Below are positions 24,819 through 35,210 of a DNA stretch of 64,000 nt, piece by piece. The translations under genes were made by a program, and so were the position numbers. Position 1 is the first letter of the stretch. Every line of letters starts with the position of its first letter. The stretch is from Sordaria brevicollis. Lineage: Eukaryota; Ascomycota; Sordariomycetes; Sordariales; Sordariaceae. Under the pieces are notes generated by a model. The model ran no database searches. It worked only from the letters and a program-made list of their open reading frames with translations, and was not told where the DNA came from. The stretch covers positions 2,013,001 through 2,077,000 of the forward strand of contig JAUTDP010000005.1 in the NCBI GenBank assembly GCA_033439795.1, written 5' to 3'.

Positions 24819-25973
24819 TTGAAGCTCTCGCGATGTATAATCGGTATAGCCATGAGAACACGCAGTAATAAGAGGCAGCGCCAAAGTATCTACATGATGC
24901 TGACGGCTGGCGAGCATCCACGTCAAATCGCGCAATCCGTTGGCATGAGCGAGCGCCAAATCTGGAGGTTAAAACGAAACTTCGATACCACCGGCAAATT
25001 ATACCCCCAGAGTAACTCGAAATATAACGCAATAATATTGACGCCAGCGGTCATGGAGGTGAGCAATGGCTGTAGACTTTGAGTACCCTGGTATGGTATC
25101 TAACTGTTGGTCGTACAGGAAGTTCTCGAGCTCCTTCGCCACAAGCCCGATTTATACCTCGATGAGATACAGTACTATCTGGCCACTGAAATGGACATAC
25201 ATGTATCAACGAGCGCCATATCAAAGCAATTGAAGGCTTCTGAATGGACCAACAAGAGGATGGCGCACAAGGCTTCCCAGCGCAGCGAGCCATTGCGGTT
25301 AGACTGGTTGAGGAAGGTTTCCACGTTTTCAGCAGAGATGTACGTGTTCTGTGACGAGTCTGGTGTTGATAAGAGGGACGGTGCTCGTCGTACTGGATGG
25401 GCACCAAAGGGTATGGCACCAGTTGCAGAGAGTGCGCTCACCAGGGGGAAACGGTTCCATCTATTGCCAGCAATAACTGTGGATGGCCTCATCGACGTGT
25501 TGTGTTATAAGGGAGCAACAGATACGACCGGTTTTATTGCTTGGTTGGAGGAGGAGGTGTTGCCTAAGATGAACCCGTTCCCTGGTCGTTATAGTATATT
25601 GGTGATGGATAACGCATCATGGCACAAGGACCCCGCCATCAAGACCGCATGCGACAACAGAGGTGTGCTGTTATGGTTCTTGCCGCCATATTCACCAGAC
25701 TTCAACCCCATCGAGGCATACTTCAGTGATGTGAAGGCCTGTATACGACGGCAATACCAACACGCTGGCGGTGATACGCTGAGCAATGAAGAGTTTAAGG
25801 CGTTCTTGGAGGGGGTTGCGAGGGAGGTAGGGCAGCGGGTCGATGCCATACGCGGGCACTACCGCCAGGCAAACGTGCCATTCCGTGACGACGTCGATAA
25901 CCGTGAAAAAGACTACGTTGCGTTGTATGGGGACCAGCTGCACGAGTTGACAACGACGGGAACAGTCGCATAA
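24819..25973 (+). CDS. Tc1/mariner-type DD34E transposase
   Basis: Exons 24819-25058 and 25119-25973 give 364 residues. The 60-nt intron has GTGAGC, branch CTAAC and ACAG, and the join VME-EVLELL restores one frame. The first 80 residues hold a helix-turn-helix (RQIAQSVGMSERQIWRLKR), and a second DNA-binding-like part follows (STSAISKQLKAS). The DDE catalytic residues are Asp159 in VFCDESGVD, Asp244 in VMDNASWH and Glu279 in SPDFNPIEAYFSDVK. There are 34 residues between the second Asp and the Glu, so this is DD34E of the Tc1/IS630 group (DDE_3-like). LWFLPPYSPDFNPIE is the family signature. No frameshift or stop is seen, so it could be active. A later ATG at 24852 is an alternative start. 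It would cut and paste the element by binding the 58-bp TIRs. Confidence 0.92.
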
Positions 25974-26175
25974 GGATGTTGTTTTGTATGGTAGATGTAC
26001 TGTTTTGAACATGCTCAAAGTCGACCGTTGTCGAGTTACGAAAAAAAAAACCCGCAAGGTGTAAGATGTACCAGACGTGCCAAAAGTGCCAAATCTGCCA
26101 TCAGAAGTGTAAAAGTATTATTATCTGTAATAATAGATCGAAGTGTAGAATCCCCCTCTTGTGTAAAAAAATCCC

Positions 26176-28966
26176 TCAAAGCTCGTCATCATCATCAGCC
26201 TCAGTCGCAGTCTCGTCGTCGTCGTAGTCGGTACGCGGGCCATCATCCGGATTGGTCTCCTCATCATCGTTGATGAAGCTGGTATAGATGGTGTCGTCGT
26301 CATCTTCTTGTTCTTGATCGTCGTTCTGTTCGATGGGGGGTGGGCCGCGGTGGTTATGAACGTCTTGCCAAAGCGAGTCTTGGGGGATGGACGAGTCTGG
26401 TGAACACGGCTGTTAGCAAATGCTATAGATCAAAAAAACGGATGGGGTTTACCTTGTGATAATAACTTGGGATCTATGGTTTCGGGTGGCGGGGGTGCTG
26501 GAGCCTGTTGCTTGGGAGCTGGTGCCGCCTGCGGTGGTGGTGGTGGTGGTGGTGGTGGTGACGACGACCGCTGTATATAATCCCTCTCGAGATGGAGAAA
26601 TTCTTTGATCCCTTTCTTGATTACCATATAGATACCCTCATCAACTCCATGAGCAAGATACCACTGCTTGGGGAGGTCGCGCGCGTGGTGGAGGGAGAGC
26701 CGACCGGATATGAGGGATTTTTGGATACTGAACAGCGCGTCACGCAAACCCTGGTTTTCGTTGGTTCTGGGCGCGTGTCGAAATATCAACTGCTTCATGA
26801 AGTCGGTGACAAGGGACTCTGATGGTTTGTTTGGCGGTGATGAGGGTGGAGGGGAGGAGGGTAGAGGGTCGTTGTCACCAACTCGACTGCTGCCAGCGCG
26901 GGAGCTGGTCGCGGTCGCGGTGGGCAAGGTAGGTAAGGTAGGCTCAGCTACCATACCCATATTGCCCATATTACCCATACCCATATTGCTAACGTCAGTG
27001 AAGGTTATAGGGGCCGTAGCTGGCAGCGTGTTACCATTGTTACTACCCTGGTGACCGTTCTGGAGACTGATGTTGAAAACTTGGGGCATGGGCATATATC
27101 CCACCCCACCGCCACCGCGCTTCGACCCCGGTGCGCCATATGGCAGAAACTGTTGAAATGGCTGTAGATTCGACTGCTGAATCATTTGCGTGCCGGAGGA
27201 TGAGGAGGAGGACTCGTGTTTAGAGTCGAACCAACGCCCTGTGATGGAGGCTGGAGGCTGGTTTGTGGTGGCGCGCTTGTGAGCAATGGCGTGTGCCCAG
27301 TCGATGAGGTCTCTTGGGGTTAATGGGTAGTGGTGTTTTGAGTTGGGAAAAAGAAAACACCAGTGATACTCGTTGCCTTTGCGGTAGTTTTTACACTCGC
27401 GACCCTTATCACATCCCCATGCCTTGCCCAGATCTTCATATATTAGAGTAACCCGTTCTTTGCCCTGGCGTGCCTCCTCACGATCGCGTGCGCGGCGCGC
27501 CATGAGCTCCTCCACCATCGAGTTGGTCGTGGTCTTCTTCTTGTTCGATTTGACGGATTGTTTGGAAGTGCTGGCAGGTGCGGTCGACTGTCTGGAGCTA
27601 CTGACAGGAGTGCTGGAGCCGGCGATGGTGGGCGTGGCAGGTGTAGAGGACTGGCGCAAGGAGGAGAGTTGGCGAGGTTGTGACTGCGACCGTGACTGTG
27701 ACTGCGCGAGCTTTTCAGTAAAAGAGGTGACTCTAGAAGGTGTTGGTGTGCCCATAACAGAAACAGTGCTTTGCCGCTGCTGGAATCCCCAGTTATACGA
27801 AGGTGGGCAGTAACCGTGATAAAATACCGCTCAGCGGGCTCCTCAAGCAGGCTGCGCAGCACTCTGGCGGTATCACAAAACCCAAACGGTGTAACTGGGT
27901 CATCCTTCTTAGGCAAAACGCGTAGTTGGAATAGCGTCGTGCCTTTCCTGTTCCTGGCTGTCTCCAGTATACCAGCCGACCAGTCTGCGTATTGTACAGA
28001 GATGGTGGGATCCATACCCAAGAGCTCGCACTCGTTGCGGGCAGCATCCATGATACCATTCTCGACCTCTCGCACTCGACCCAACAGAGTGAGGCCAAGG
28101 GTACCAGAATCGTCATCGGCATTGACGGTGCCATCAGGATCTCTCTCGACGGGGACCCGGTCGTTCGAAACGAGGGTAGGCAGTTTGCCAGGCTTGACCG
28201 ACAGGCGGTTGAATTGTATATCCGCCACCCACTGAGCATTGTATGTGAATAGGATATTCAGAAAATCTGGAATCGGCGGCGGCGCTGGGGGAACCGAGGC
28301 TGACTTGCGCGATTTTCTGGCAACACGAGGGGACCGAGGAGAGGGCGCGGCGCGAGGTGTCACCTTGATGATCTCGACCTCGTCTTGTTGATCTTCTTGT
28401 TGGTCTTCTTGCTGTTCATCGTGGTCCTCCTCCTCTGTTATGCCGTTGGCCGTGCTTGCGCTTGCGTTGGAGGCTGATCGAGGACGACGAGGTTGAGGTC
28501 GAGGAGGGGGGGCGGTCGAAGAGGAGGGAGCGGGTGCCTTGAGCTTGACCTTCAAGCTAGATGTGGTACGCTGGGTAGGCTGCTTGCCAGCAGTAGTGCT
28601 CCTCTTCAATTTGACGGTCGTTTTTTTATTCTTGTTATTATTCTTGAGAACAATGCGGGGGGCTCGAGTAGGCGCTGGTCTTCCTGGGGTCCTCTCGTCA
28701 TCCCCATCCCCGTCCCCATCGTCTCGCTCCTGTTCTCCTCCGCTTTCAAACTCGGCATTGATCTCTCTTAAGCGGGCGCTGGGCTGTGACAGCCGCCTCG
28801 AACGTCGGCGGTTGTCATCGTTGTTGTCGTTGTCGTCGGCGGCGCGTTTTTTGGGAGGCATGGCGGGAGCGGGGGCAGCGGTGCCAGGTGCAAAGCGGAC
28901 TCTGAATGGACTAGCGGGTTGACTGGGATCCCTCAGTATTGATCTTGAACGACGCGGGGTATCCAT
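26176..28966 (-). CDS. unknown accessory protein of the two-gene transposon
   Basis: The gene starts at 28966 with MDTPRRSRSILRDPSQPASP. One frame runs to about 27800, and the reading then continues in another frame from about 27800 to 26453. A 56-nt intron (26452-26397; donor GTAAAC, branch GCTAAC, acceptor CCAG) leads to the last exon, 26396-26176. The total is about 900 codons. The N-terminal 220 residues are disordered and basic, with Asp/Asn and Glu/Gln runs. A folded-looking part of about 150 residues follows (FNRLSVKPGKLPTLV to CDTARVLRSLLEEP). A Cys/His cluster GCDKGRECKNYRKGNEYHWC lies near 27355-27420, and a helical part (GLRDALFSIQKSLISGRL) with a poly-Pro run is near 26.5-26.8 kb. 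The tail is acidic (DDDETATEADDDDEL). I do not recognise the family. The frame change at about 27.8 kb is a single-base slip or an unrecognised intron. Confidence 0.7.
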
Positions 28967-29073
28967 ACGAGCTCAGAGCAGTAATCAGAATGTAAATACC
29001 CTCAGATTTGGTGATAATATGGGAGTTCGAAGGTTTGGGGTTGTCACGTATGAACAGATTTTACGTGTGTGTC

Positions 29074-29131
29074 TGTAAAGGGGGGTGCCCGTGCAAAGTG
29101 GGGACTGACACCTCGTTTTCAACACACAGCG
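29074..29131 (-). repeat. right TIR of the two-gene Tc1-like transposon
   Basis: 58-bp inverted copy of 24673-24730 with one mismatch. The following bases are TTAATGTGG, unlike the left flank. Confidence 0.93.
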
Positions 29132-29601
29132 TTAATGTGGTGGTTCCATGTTACAATAACTCGGTGTCTCTGTGGCACCACTTTACAAGTAGAGTCAAGA
29201 TTCATCTTCTATTCAGAATATCTCAGTATTTTCTTCAGAAACAAACAACACCACTTTTACTCAAACATGTCAAGACGGGATCTCGGCTATAGCTGTGTTT
29301 ACTTTTTTGGTGGTTTGGTATCATTAACTGGGACCCTTGTTTCGTCATATCTCCATCCAGTTGTGGATCGCTGTACCTGCGTCCGACTAATGACAACCTA
29401 CTGGTCCGGAGTCCCGTCCTTGCTGTGCCAACTTCCAGTCCGCTCGTCCGCTCGGCTTTTGAAATCCTAACCACGTCCAGGAACCAAGGTGATCGCCTAT
29501 GCTTGATCACCAGCGGAATGAAGTACACGTGTAAATTGTTCGCCTTACTCTTTCACCTCCTCGAGTCCCTTCCCCACGATCTGCAACATCGCAGCCATCT
29601 C
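29132..29601. other. intergenic region between the transposon and the UTP16-like gene
   Basis: 470 bp with no supported gene. It carries the 3' UTR of the minus-strand UTP16-like gene, and the pre-insertion TPI upstream sequence presumably continues here. Confidence 0.5.
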
Positions 29602-30719
29602 TTACCGCCTAAAGAACCCGCCCTTCACTTGAGGCTTCCTGTTCCGTAGAAGAAGGGTCTCCTTGAGGTTCAACGCTTGCCTCTTCACCTTGGGCGCAAG
29701 AGTTGGGTTTTGGTTGTTGGGCACAACTCTGAACACTGTGGAACCGACCTTCTCGTCCTTGACAACCTTGGTTTCACGGACAACCTTCCTCCTCTTAACG
29801 GCTTCAACTGCATCTGACCTCCGAGCAGCCTCGTCGTCTTCATCATCAGACTCCAAAAGCTCAAGGGGAAGCAGTTTGGGGATCTCGCGCTTCCTCTTCT
29901 CGGGCAAAGCTGCCGCAGCGTCCTCCTCCGCCTCAGACTCGGCCTCATCCTCGCTTGGCTGCTCGACCTTAGCGGCACGCTTCTTGGACTTTGCCTGCTC
30001 CCTGAGGATAGCATCACGCTCTTGGCGCCTCTTCTTTTCCGCAGCAGCTTTTCTGTAGAATTTGTCAGGATCATGTCAAGTCCTCTGTTTCACGGTTCAG
30101 GATTCCGCATCATGATGACTTACTGCTCAGCCGCCTTTTGTGCGGCCTTCTCAGCCTCCAACAACTTGGCCTGAGCCGCAGAAGTAGAAACTGCCTCGGG
30201 CGCCTCGTCGTCGCTGTCCTCCTCTTCCGAATCTTCCTCCTCCTCTTGCTGCTCCTTCTCCGCCGTCTTCTCCTTCAGCCTCGCCTCCAATGGGTTGACC
30301 TCTGGCGCTTCTCTTGGCGTGACAAACTCCTCTTCGCTGTCGTCGAATGTGATTTTCTTTCCCCTCGGCTGCTCGGTGGGTGTCTGGAATAGTTGCGACT
30401 CTCCCTCCATTGTCGTGTCAGGGTCCACAGTCTTGCTGGTCGATGTTGGGAGAGGAATCTCAATCTCGACGTGCTTGGTACTCCTGATTGAGACGGAAGA
30501 GTCTGTCGATGATTCCTTCAAGGGTGTCTGAACCGTGCTCTCAACAACCTCCACCTGCTCAGTCTCAACAATCTCGGCGGCCCTCTTCAGGGCAGTCTTC
30601 CTGGGGGTGTTCTTCTTGGCCGTGCCCTTTGTCGCACGGGGCGCCTTTGCCGGAGTGGCAGCAGCAGCCTTTTCGGGGGAGTTCTCCCTTGCTGTTTGGC
30701 CGCGGGTCCTGGGTGCCAT
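29602..30719 (-). CDS. utp16: U3 snoRNA-associated protein, UTP16/BUD21-like
   Basis: Exons 30719-30124 and 30052-29602 (71-nt intron: GTAAGT, branch CTGAC, CTACAG) give 348 residues. The protein starts MAPRTRGQTAREN and is largely disordered and highly charged: a Lys/Ala-rich N-terminus, a Thr/Ser/Glu middle with KKITFDDSEEEFVTP, an acidic run (EEEEDSEEEDSDDE) and a Lys/Arg/Ala/Glu coiled-coil-like part (AEKKRRQERDAILREQA). The C-terminal segment is conserved-looking: LLPLELLESDDEDDE, then a basic stretch, and the end LLLRNRKPQVKGGFFRR. The layout matches the U3_snoRNA_assoc family (BUD21/UTP16), a component of the nucleolar small-subunit processome for 18S rRNA. The assignment rests on this pattern and the tail, so it is moderate. 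The gene diverges from the TPR gene with 745 bp between start codons. Confidence 0.7.
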
Positions 30720-31464
30720 TTTGGTGATGCGCCGGTGCAAAATTTGTCCGAAATATCGTTTTTTGAAAATCGACCTTTCTTTCCAGATTTTGTGCAATAA
30801 GTTCAAGCACAAGGTTTCAGGACAAGCCAAAAAGTAGGATTGGTTTTTGATAAGACGATATGATGGAAATCTCAAGTGAAGGGACCAGAAGGGTTCACAA
30901 TTCGAAGGTCTGAACTTTCTCCAATTCACACTTTTTTTCGGTCGACCAGGGTCTGGCAGCTTGGGCAGGCAATTTTTGGGCTGTCTGATTGGCTGAATCT
31001 GCTCAACCCTGCCGTTCCTGACCCACTTCTTGCATTCAGCACACCCCCCTGCCGAGTTGTAAACAACGCTAAATGCAACGTTCTGGAGCACTAACAATTT
31101 CTCTTGTAGAGGTATCTGCTTCATCGTACATAATCCAATGTTCTAAATCAAAGTTTGAGAATGATTCGATAGCAGGTATTTAGTATCATTCTCTCATGAC
31201 TTTAATATTCACCATTTGTTAGTCCTCATAAGGTGTGCGATATACTCTTTGCGTCAGGTCCATAGACCAAAGCAAGCGTCGTTAACAGTTAAAGGTACGG
31301 TACTACCGGATGCACTAACAGCCCAAGGTACCCGACCCGAATACCTAGAGGTACCTCTATCGACAACCCCATATTCTCCACCACACTTTAACCTCACTCC
31401 AACTCCTTCAACTCACCTCGGGGGAAAGTGAGCTTCAAGACTCACAACCCTTCAACAACCAGAC
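30720..31464. promoter_or_regulatory. shared 5' region of UTP16-like and TPR genes
   Basis: 745 bp between two divergent start codons. A minus-strand frame continues upstream of the UTP16 ATG to 31124 without a stop, but the residues look unlike the conserved part, so I kept the MAPRTRG start. No specific motif is assigned. Confidence 0.5.
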
Positions 31465-32907
31465 ATGCACAGATCTCGGGCTCTGGTGCGGCAGACATGT
31501 CGTCTTCCATCTCTACCACTAGCATTACCCGGTGCGCTTCATCACTTACCGACATCGATACCATCTCACCCACCACAATGCTCATCGACAAGCTCGCCAA
31601 GCAGCCATAACCAGCCGACACCATCACAACAGCAACGACAACAACTGCGCTCATACTCATGGAGAACAGGAGGCCTCCGGCTAGTCGATAGGACCCCCAA
31701 ATCCGACCGCTACTTTGAAGAATACGATGGTCCCTCTCCGGAGCAATGGGACTTCCTCATCCATCACCTGCAGACGCCCAACCTGACGGCCGAGGTCTGC
31801 CTCGACACGGTGCTCATGTACACCATGATTGCCGTCAAGCACGAGTCGATGTGGAAGGCACGCATGATGCGCGAGGACTACTTCCCCGTCGCCCGGCTCT
31901 TCTACTGCGCCTTCATGCTCATCCACCCGCACTTTGAGATCCCCCGGTTCTGGCAGATGGGCATGCACATCCTGCACATGCTCGCCTCGCTCAACTACCG
32001 CCCGGCCATCCTGACCATGTACCGCTACTTCCAGCAAATCTCCCGCCACCGCGACGTCAAGAGCGACGTGTACCGGTTCAGCAAGTCCAAGTTCCAGGAG
32101 CTGGTCAACAAGGGGGACGCCAACGCTTGCACGTGGAAGGCCGTCGAGGTCTGGGATCCCGACCGCCCTACGGAGTCGCTGAAGTACCTGGACAAGGCCA
32201 TGGAAGGGTTCAAGAAGAACCCGGAGATGTACGAATCCGAGCCGCTTGTCAACGCGGCCTTGCAGCCCACGCGCGAAAATGTTCCGATGTGGGCCAAGCT
32301 CTTGAACGCCTTCACCGAGCTCAAGTCGATGATTGTGGGACTGGTGGTCCGCAAAGAGACCGCCGCTTACTCGTTGCGCAGGCGACTGATGCTCGATCGG
32401 TTGTTGGGGCTGGACAAAAAAGCCGCGCGCGAGCCGCTCTGGACGTGGGAGGGCGTGTACCGCGCCAAGAGGGGGATAGCGTTGGCGGCGACAGGGGACA
32501 TTCCCGGCGCGGTCGAGGAATTGAAGATCGCGGCTGACGAGTTGGACCAGGAGGAAGGACACTATGCGCTTGCAACCATCTATCAAAGCAACGCCGAGAT
32601 GATCAATGAGCACATCCTGCTCAACGGAACGGCGAGCCTGGAGGGGGCTTATTTGGACTTGCCCGACGGTCAACAAAGTTTGGAGGAATTAAGTGATATG
32701 GTGCGTGTCATGAACGAGGAGGCGGAGCTGCGGTACAAGAGGGCCGCGCAAGGCGGCCATGCGCTGGCGGCTCAGCGGTTGGCGGTCCTTTGCGAGACGA
32801 GGAAGGAGGATCCTGGGCTTCCCAAACGTGACAAGGAGACGTATGAGCTGGCCGCGAAGGAATGGGCCAAGGTCGGAGAATTTGAAGAAAGCGAAGGTCG
32901 GCTTTAG
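31465..32907 (+). CDS. mitochondrial-type TPR/Sel1-like repeat protein
   Basis: A single uninterrupted frame of 480 codons. The N-terminus MHRSRALVRQTCRLPSLPLA is Arg/Leu/Ser-rich without acidic residues and looks like a mitochondrial targeting sequence, followed by a Ser/Pro/Gln-rich linker up to about residue 70. The rest is helical. Helix pairs resemble TPR/Sel1 repeats, for example RAKRGIALAATGDIPGAVEE, HYALATIYQSNAEMINEH and ELRYKRAAQGGHALAAQRLA near the C-terminus. Such proteins are usually scaffolds or assembly factors. I cannot name a specific orthologue or complex. An antisense frame of 331 codons is a shadow of the GC-rich third positions on this strand. The start is the first ATG in frame. 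Confidence 0.8.
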   Translation: MHRSRALVRQTCRLPSLPLALPGALHHLPTSIPSHPPQCSSTSSPSSHNQPTPSQQQRQQLRSYSWRTGGLRLVDRTPKSDRYFEEYDGPSPEQWDFLIHHLQTPNLTAEVCLDTVLMYTMIAVKHESMWKARMMREDYFPVARLFYCAFMLIHPHFEIPRFWQMGMHILHMLASLNYRPAILTMYRYFQQISRHRDVKSDVYRFSKSKFQELVNKGDANACTWKAVEVWDPDRPTESLKYLDKAMEGFKKNPEMYESEPLVNAALQPTRENVPMWAKLLNAFTELKSMIVGLVVRKETAAYSLRRRLMLDRLLGLDKKAAREPLWTWEGVYRAKRGIALAATGDIPGAVEELKIAADELDQEEGHYALATIYQSNAEMINEHILLNGTASLEGAYLDLPDGQQSLEELSDMVRVMNEEAELRYKRAAQGGHALAAQRLAVLCETRKEDPGLPKRDKETYELAAKEWAKVGEFEESEGRL

Positions 32908-33466
32908 GATGCCGAGGTATAACATAAGCTGGGATTCTACGAGCAGAGCAGCGAAGCGGGCTGTCTCGGCGTAGTCAGGAGACGGTTGACGACCGTCTCT
33001 GGACACCTTATGGACCACAGGCAAAAAGACACACAAGACCACTGATACCAATCTCCAATACCAAGACCATCAAGAAAAGCCAGGAACAACCAGATGCTAG
33101 TGAACCTCCGCCAGACCAGTCAACACCTTTACCGCTTGGTCACCAAAGCAAATGCTCATCCGATCCGACCCTTTCCCACATCCCTCACCGTCCATCACCA
33201 TCATCATCATCCCTGCGTACTCCTCATCTATGACCCCCATGGTCCTCCTCTCTCCTCTGTGACGAACTACGTACATCCAGCGCCTCCAGCGCCATACCCT
33301 ACCCTACCCTATCCATCCGATCCACCCCATAACCAATCCCCGCCTCATTTCCGATCCCGCCCCTACTCCCTCTCCTCCCCATCACAATCACATCCAGATC
33401 GTTGAACTCCCACCAGGATCACCACGACCGGTGCCAAATGACTGGTCCGTAAGAGTCCCAACCGCC

Positions 33467-33502
33467 TAGGTAGGTAGGTAGGTAGGTAGGTAGGTAGGTA
33501 GG
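33467..33502 (+). repeat. (TAGG)9 microsatellite
   Basis: Nine perfect tandem copies of TAGG, 36 bp. This is not the fungal telomere repeat TTAGGG. Confidence 0.95.
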
Positions 33503-34845
33503 AGGAGAGCTGTACATAGTCAAAATGTCTTGGTTACACAATGCCCTCACATACTGCACTCATCACCAACCCCTACCCGTACCCTTACCCTTACGAACGA
33601 AGCCACGGTCGGAGCATCGGGGTAGGCTCCGAAAGCTTTCAGAAGGCCCGAGGTAGAGCTGGGGTTGCTGGGTAGGAGGAAAGATATCAAGCCTAACCCA
33701 CGAAATAGGCGAAGATCGACATGAGACATTTGGGGAGAGAGGAAAAAAGGTCTGGATTGAAAAAGCAACGAAAGGTTGATTGGCTTGGAGATATGTGGCC
33801 CAAGTACCTACTGGTGTAGACCGAGGTTCGGAGAAATAAACGGATTTAGATATGCCATGGAGATCATCAACTTGGGAGATGTGACTGTGAGAAGGTGAGA
33901 CATAGCTCGCATCGCAGTTCGACCGGAGCGCTGAACTTCGTCTTGAGAGCTTGGAACGAAACCGTGATATTTATTGATGAGTGATTGGCTCGAAGCATAG
34001 ACTACACTGAATCTCGGACCTATGGAGTCAAACAGGAAGGTGTACGTCCAAAGCCCAAAGTGACTGGATAGGCGAGTAAGTGATAGAGGCGTGCGTCGTC
34101 TCCATCTCAAATTCTTGAGTGATGAGATACTGCTTGATCTTCTAACCACAAGATCTCAGCCGCCCTAAAAGCCATCTAGAAAAATTAAGATATCAAACAT
34201 CACAAGCGAGGTGCCGAGTCCTGTGACCGTGTCCTGCTCGATGGCCGGTTCTCTTGGTAACTAACCGCCGGCTACCTGGTATGGACTGGATGGAGCCCCT
34301 GGTACCTTTGATAGAACGCACACTTGAATTATCTCACCTTCCCATTCGTAACAGGAAGGCGGCACAGAGCCTAATAGCTCCCCATAACTGCAGTGAACCC
34401 CAATGAGGCTGACGAGATGTGACCTGACAAGCTTCCGGTCACTCTCTGACCAAGATGCCTCGCTCGGAGCCGCTCGAGGCGAGACTCCTTCCCTCTTGGT
34501 GCAGTCTCCAGTCCTCTCCACCTTGAGCTGCCGACGACCTGGTTCCTTCCCAAACCGAGGAACTAACGCCAAGGTTTTGTTCACTTGCTCCTTCCTTCCC
34601 TTGGTTGCTGTTGTAGCCTAGACCTAGGAGCAATTTTCCAGTTCATGTAGCTCTTTTCGCTCTTTCCCCAAGGCTCCCGTTCCCTTTGCCTGGCTCTTTC
34701 CTTCCCTCCAACCATAGCGAAGAAAAAATATTAGGGTATCGTAACCCCGCCCGTCAGCCCACCCGCTTATAAAAAACCAACTTGAGCAGAAAAAGAAAAA
34801 GACGACTGAAGGTGTGTCCGTCCAGCAAAGGAAGATATGAGGGCG

Positions 34846-34854
34846 AAAAAAAAA
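34846..34854 (-). terminator. RNA polymerase III terminator of tRNA-Gly
   Basis: Nine A residues on the plus strand give a T9 run 11 bases after the 3' end of the minus-strand tRNA. Confidence 0.75.
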
Positions 34855-34865
34855 TGCAAAAGGAA

Positions 34866-34936
34866 TGCGCCAGCCGCGAATCGAACGCGGGGCCCATCGA
34901 TGGCAACGATGGATTTTACCACTAAACCACTGGCGC
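34866..34936 (-). tRNA. tRNA-Gly (anticodon GCC)
   Basis: Minus-strand 71-nt cloverleaf without an intron. The acceptor GCGCCAG pairs perfectly with CTGGCGC and is followed by discriminator A. The D-arm is TGGTTTAGTGGTA, the anticodon stem CATCG/CGATG encloses TTGCCAT with anticodon GCC, and the T-arm CGCGG/TTCGAAT is standard. It reads GGC (and GGU) codons. Confidence 0.96.
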
Positions 34937-35210
34937 TGTTTGGTAATTGTTGATAAGATAGTGGGGATGGAAAGCTTATGAACCATAGCTGAGCTCTCCT
35001 TTCCCTGCGAAATGCAGTAACAACTAAAGATGTTCAAAACGCCTTTTGGTAAGATGGTATCGTAGTTGTTGAAGATCCCAGCAGATGAAGGTGTAGATGG
35101 AAAAAAGTGAAATGGGTATATAGTCATGACATCCGTAAAATAGCCTGGAAGCCCCAAAAGAGAAAACCCGAAACCAAAAACCAAGTACCAAACCAAAGAC
35201 CAGAGGAAGA

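Larger units (their letters stand above)
24673..29131. mobile_element. two-gene Tc1-like DNA transposon, 4.46 kb, not RIPed
   Basis: Inverted repeats of 58 bp at 24673-24730 and 29074-29131 differ at one base (T versus A near the outer end). Both begin CGCTGTGTGTTGAAA and contain AGTCCCCACTTTGCACGGGC. Between them are a DD34E transposase on the plus strand (24819-25973) and a second gene of about 900 codons on the minus strand (28966-26176), convergent and 202 bp apart. The element has normal GC content and intact CpA, in contrast to every other repeat in the window. The bases flanking it (GCTGC on the left, TTAAT on the right) show no TA or longer target duplication. Single-gene Tc1 elements are usually 1-2.5 kb, so both the size and the second gene are unusual. 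Confidence 0.88.
32908..34865. other. intergenic region between the TPR gene and tRNA-Gly
   Basis: About 2 kb with no supported gene. It contains the TPR 3' UTR, a CT-rich stretch with CATCATCAT near 33.2 kb, ACCCT repeats near 33.3 kb and a (TAGG)9 microsatellite. Open frames of up to 113 codons look random. Confidence 0.5.

Noticed and set aside
27700..27850. Programmed -1 frameshift in the transposon accessory gene
   Set aside because: No slippery heptamer fits the reading frame; a one-base deletion or error is simpler.
31681..32676. 331-codon ORF antisense to the TPR gene
   Set aside because: It is caused by GC-rich third codon positions of the plus-strand gene; its residues look like reverse-frame translation.
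33467..33502. Internal telomere repeat
   Set aside because: The unit is TAGG, not TTAGGG, and no CCCTAA array occurs.
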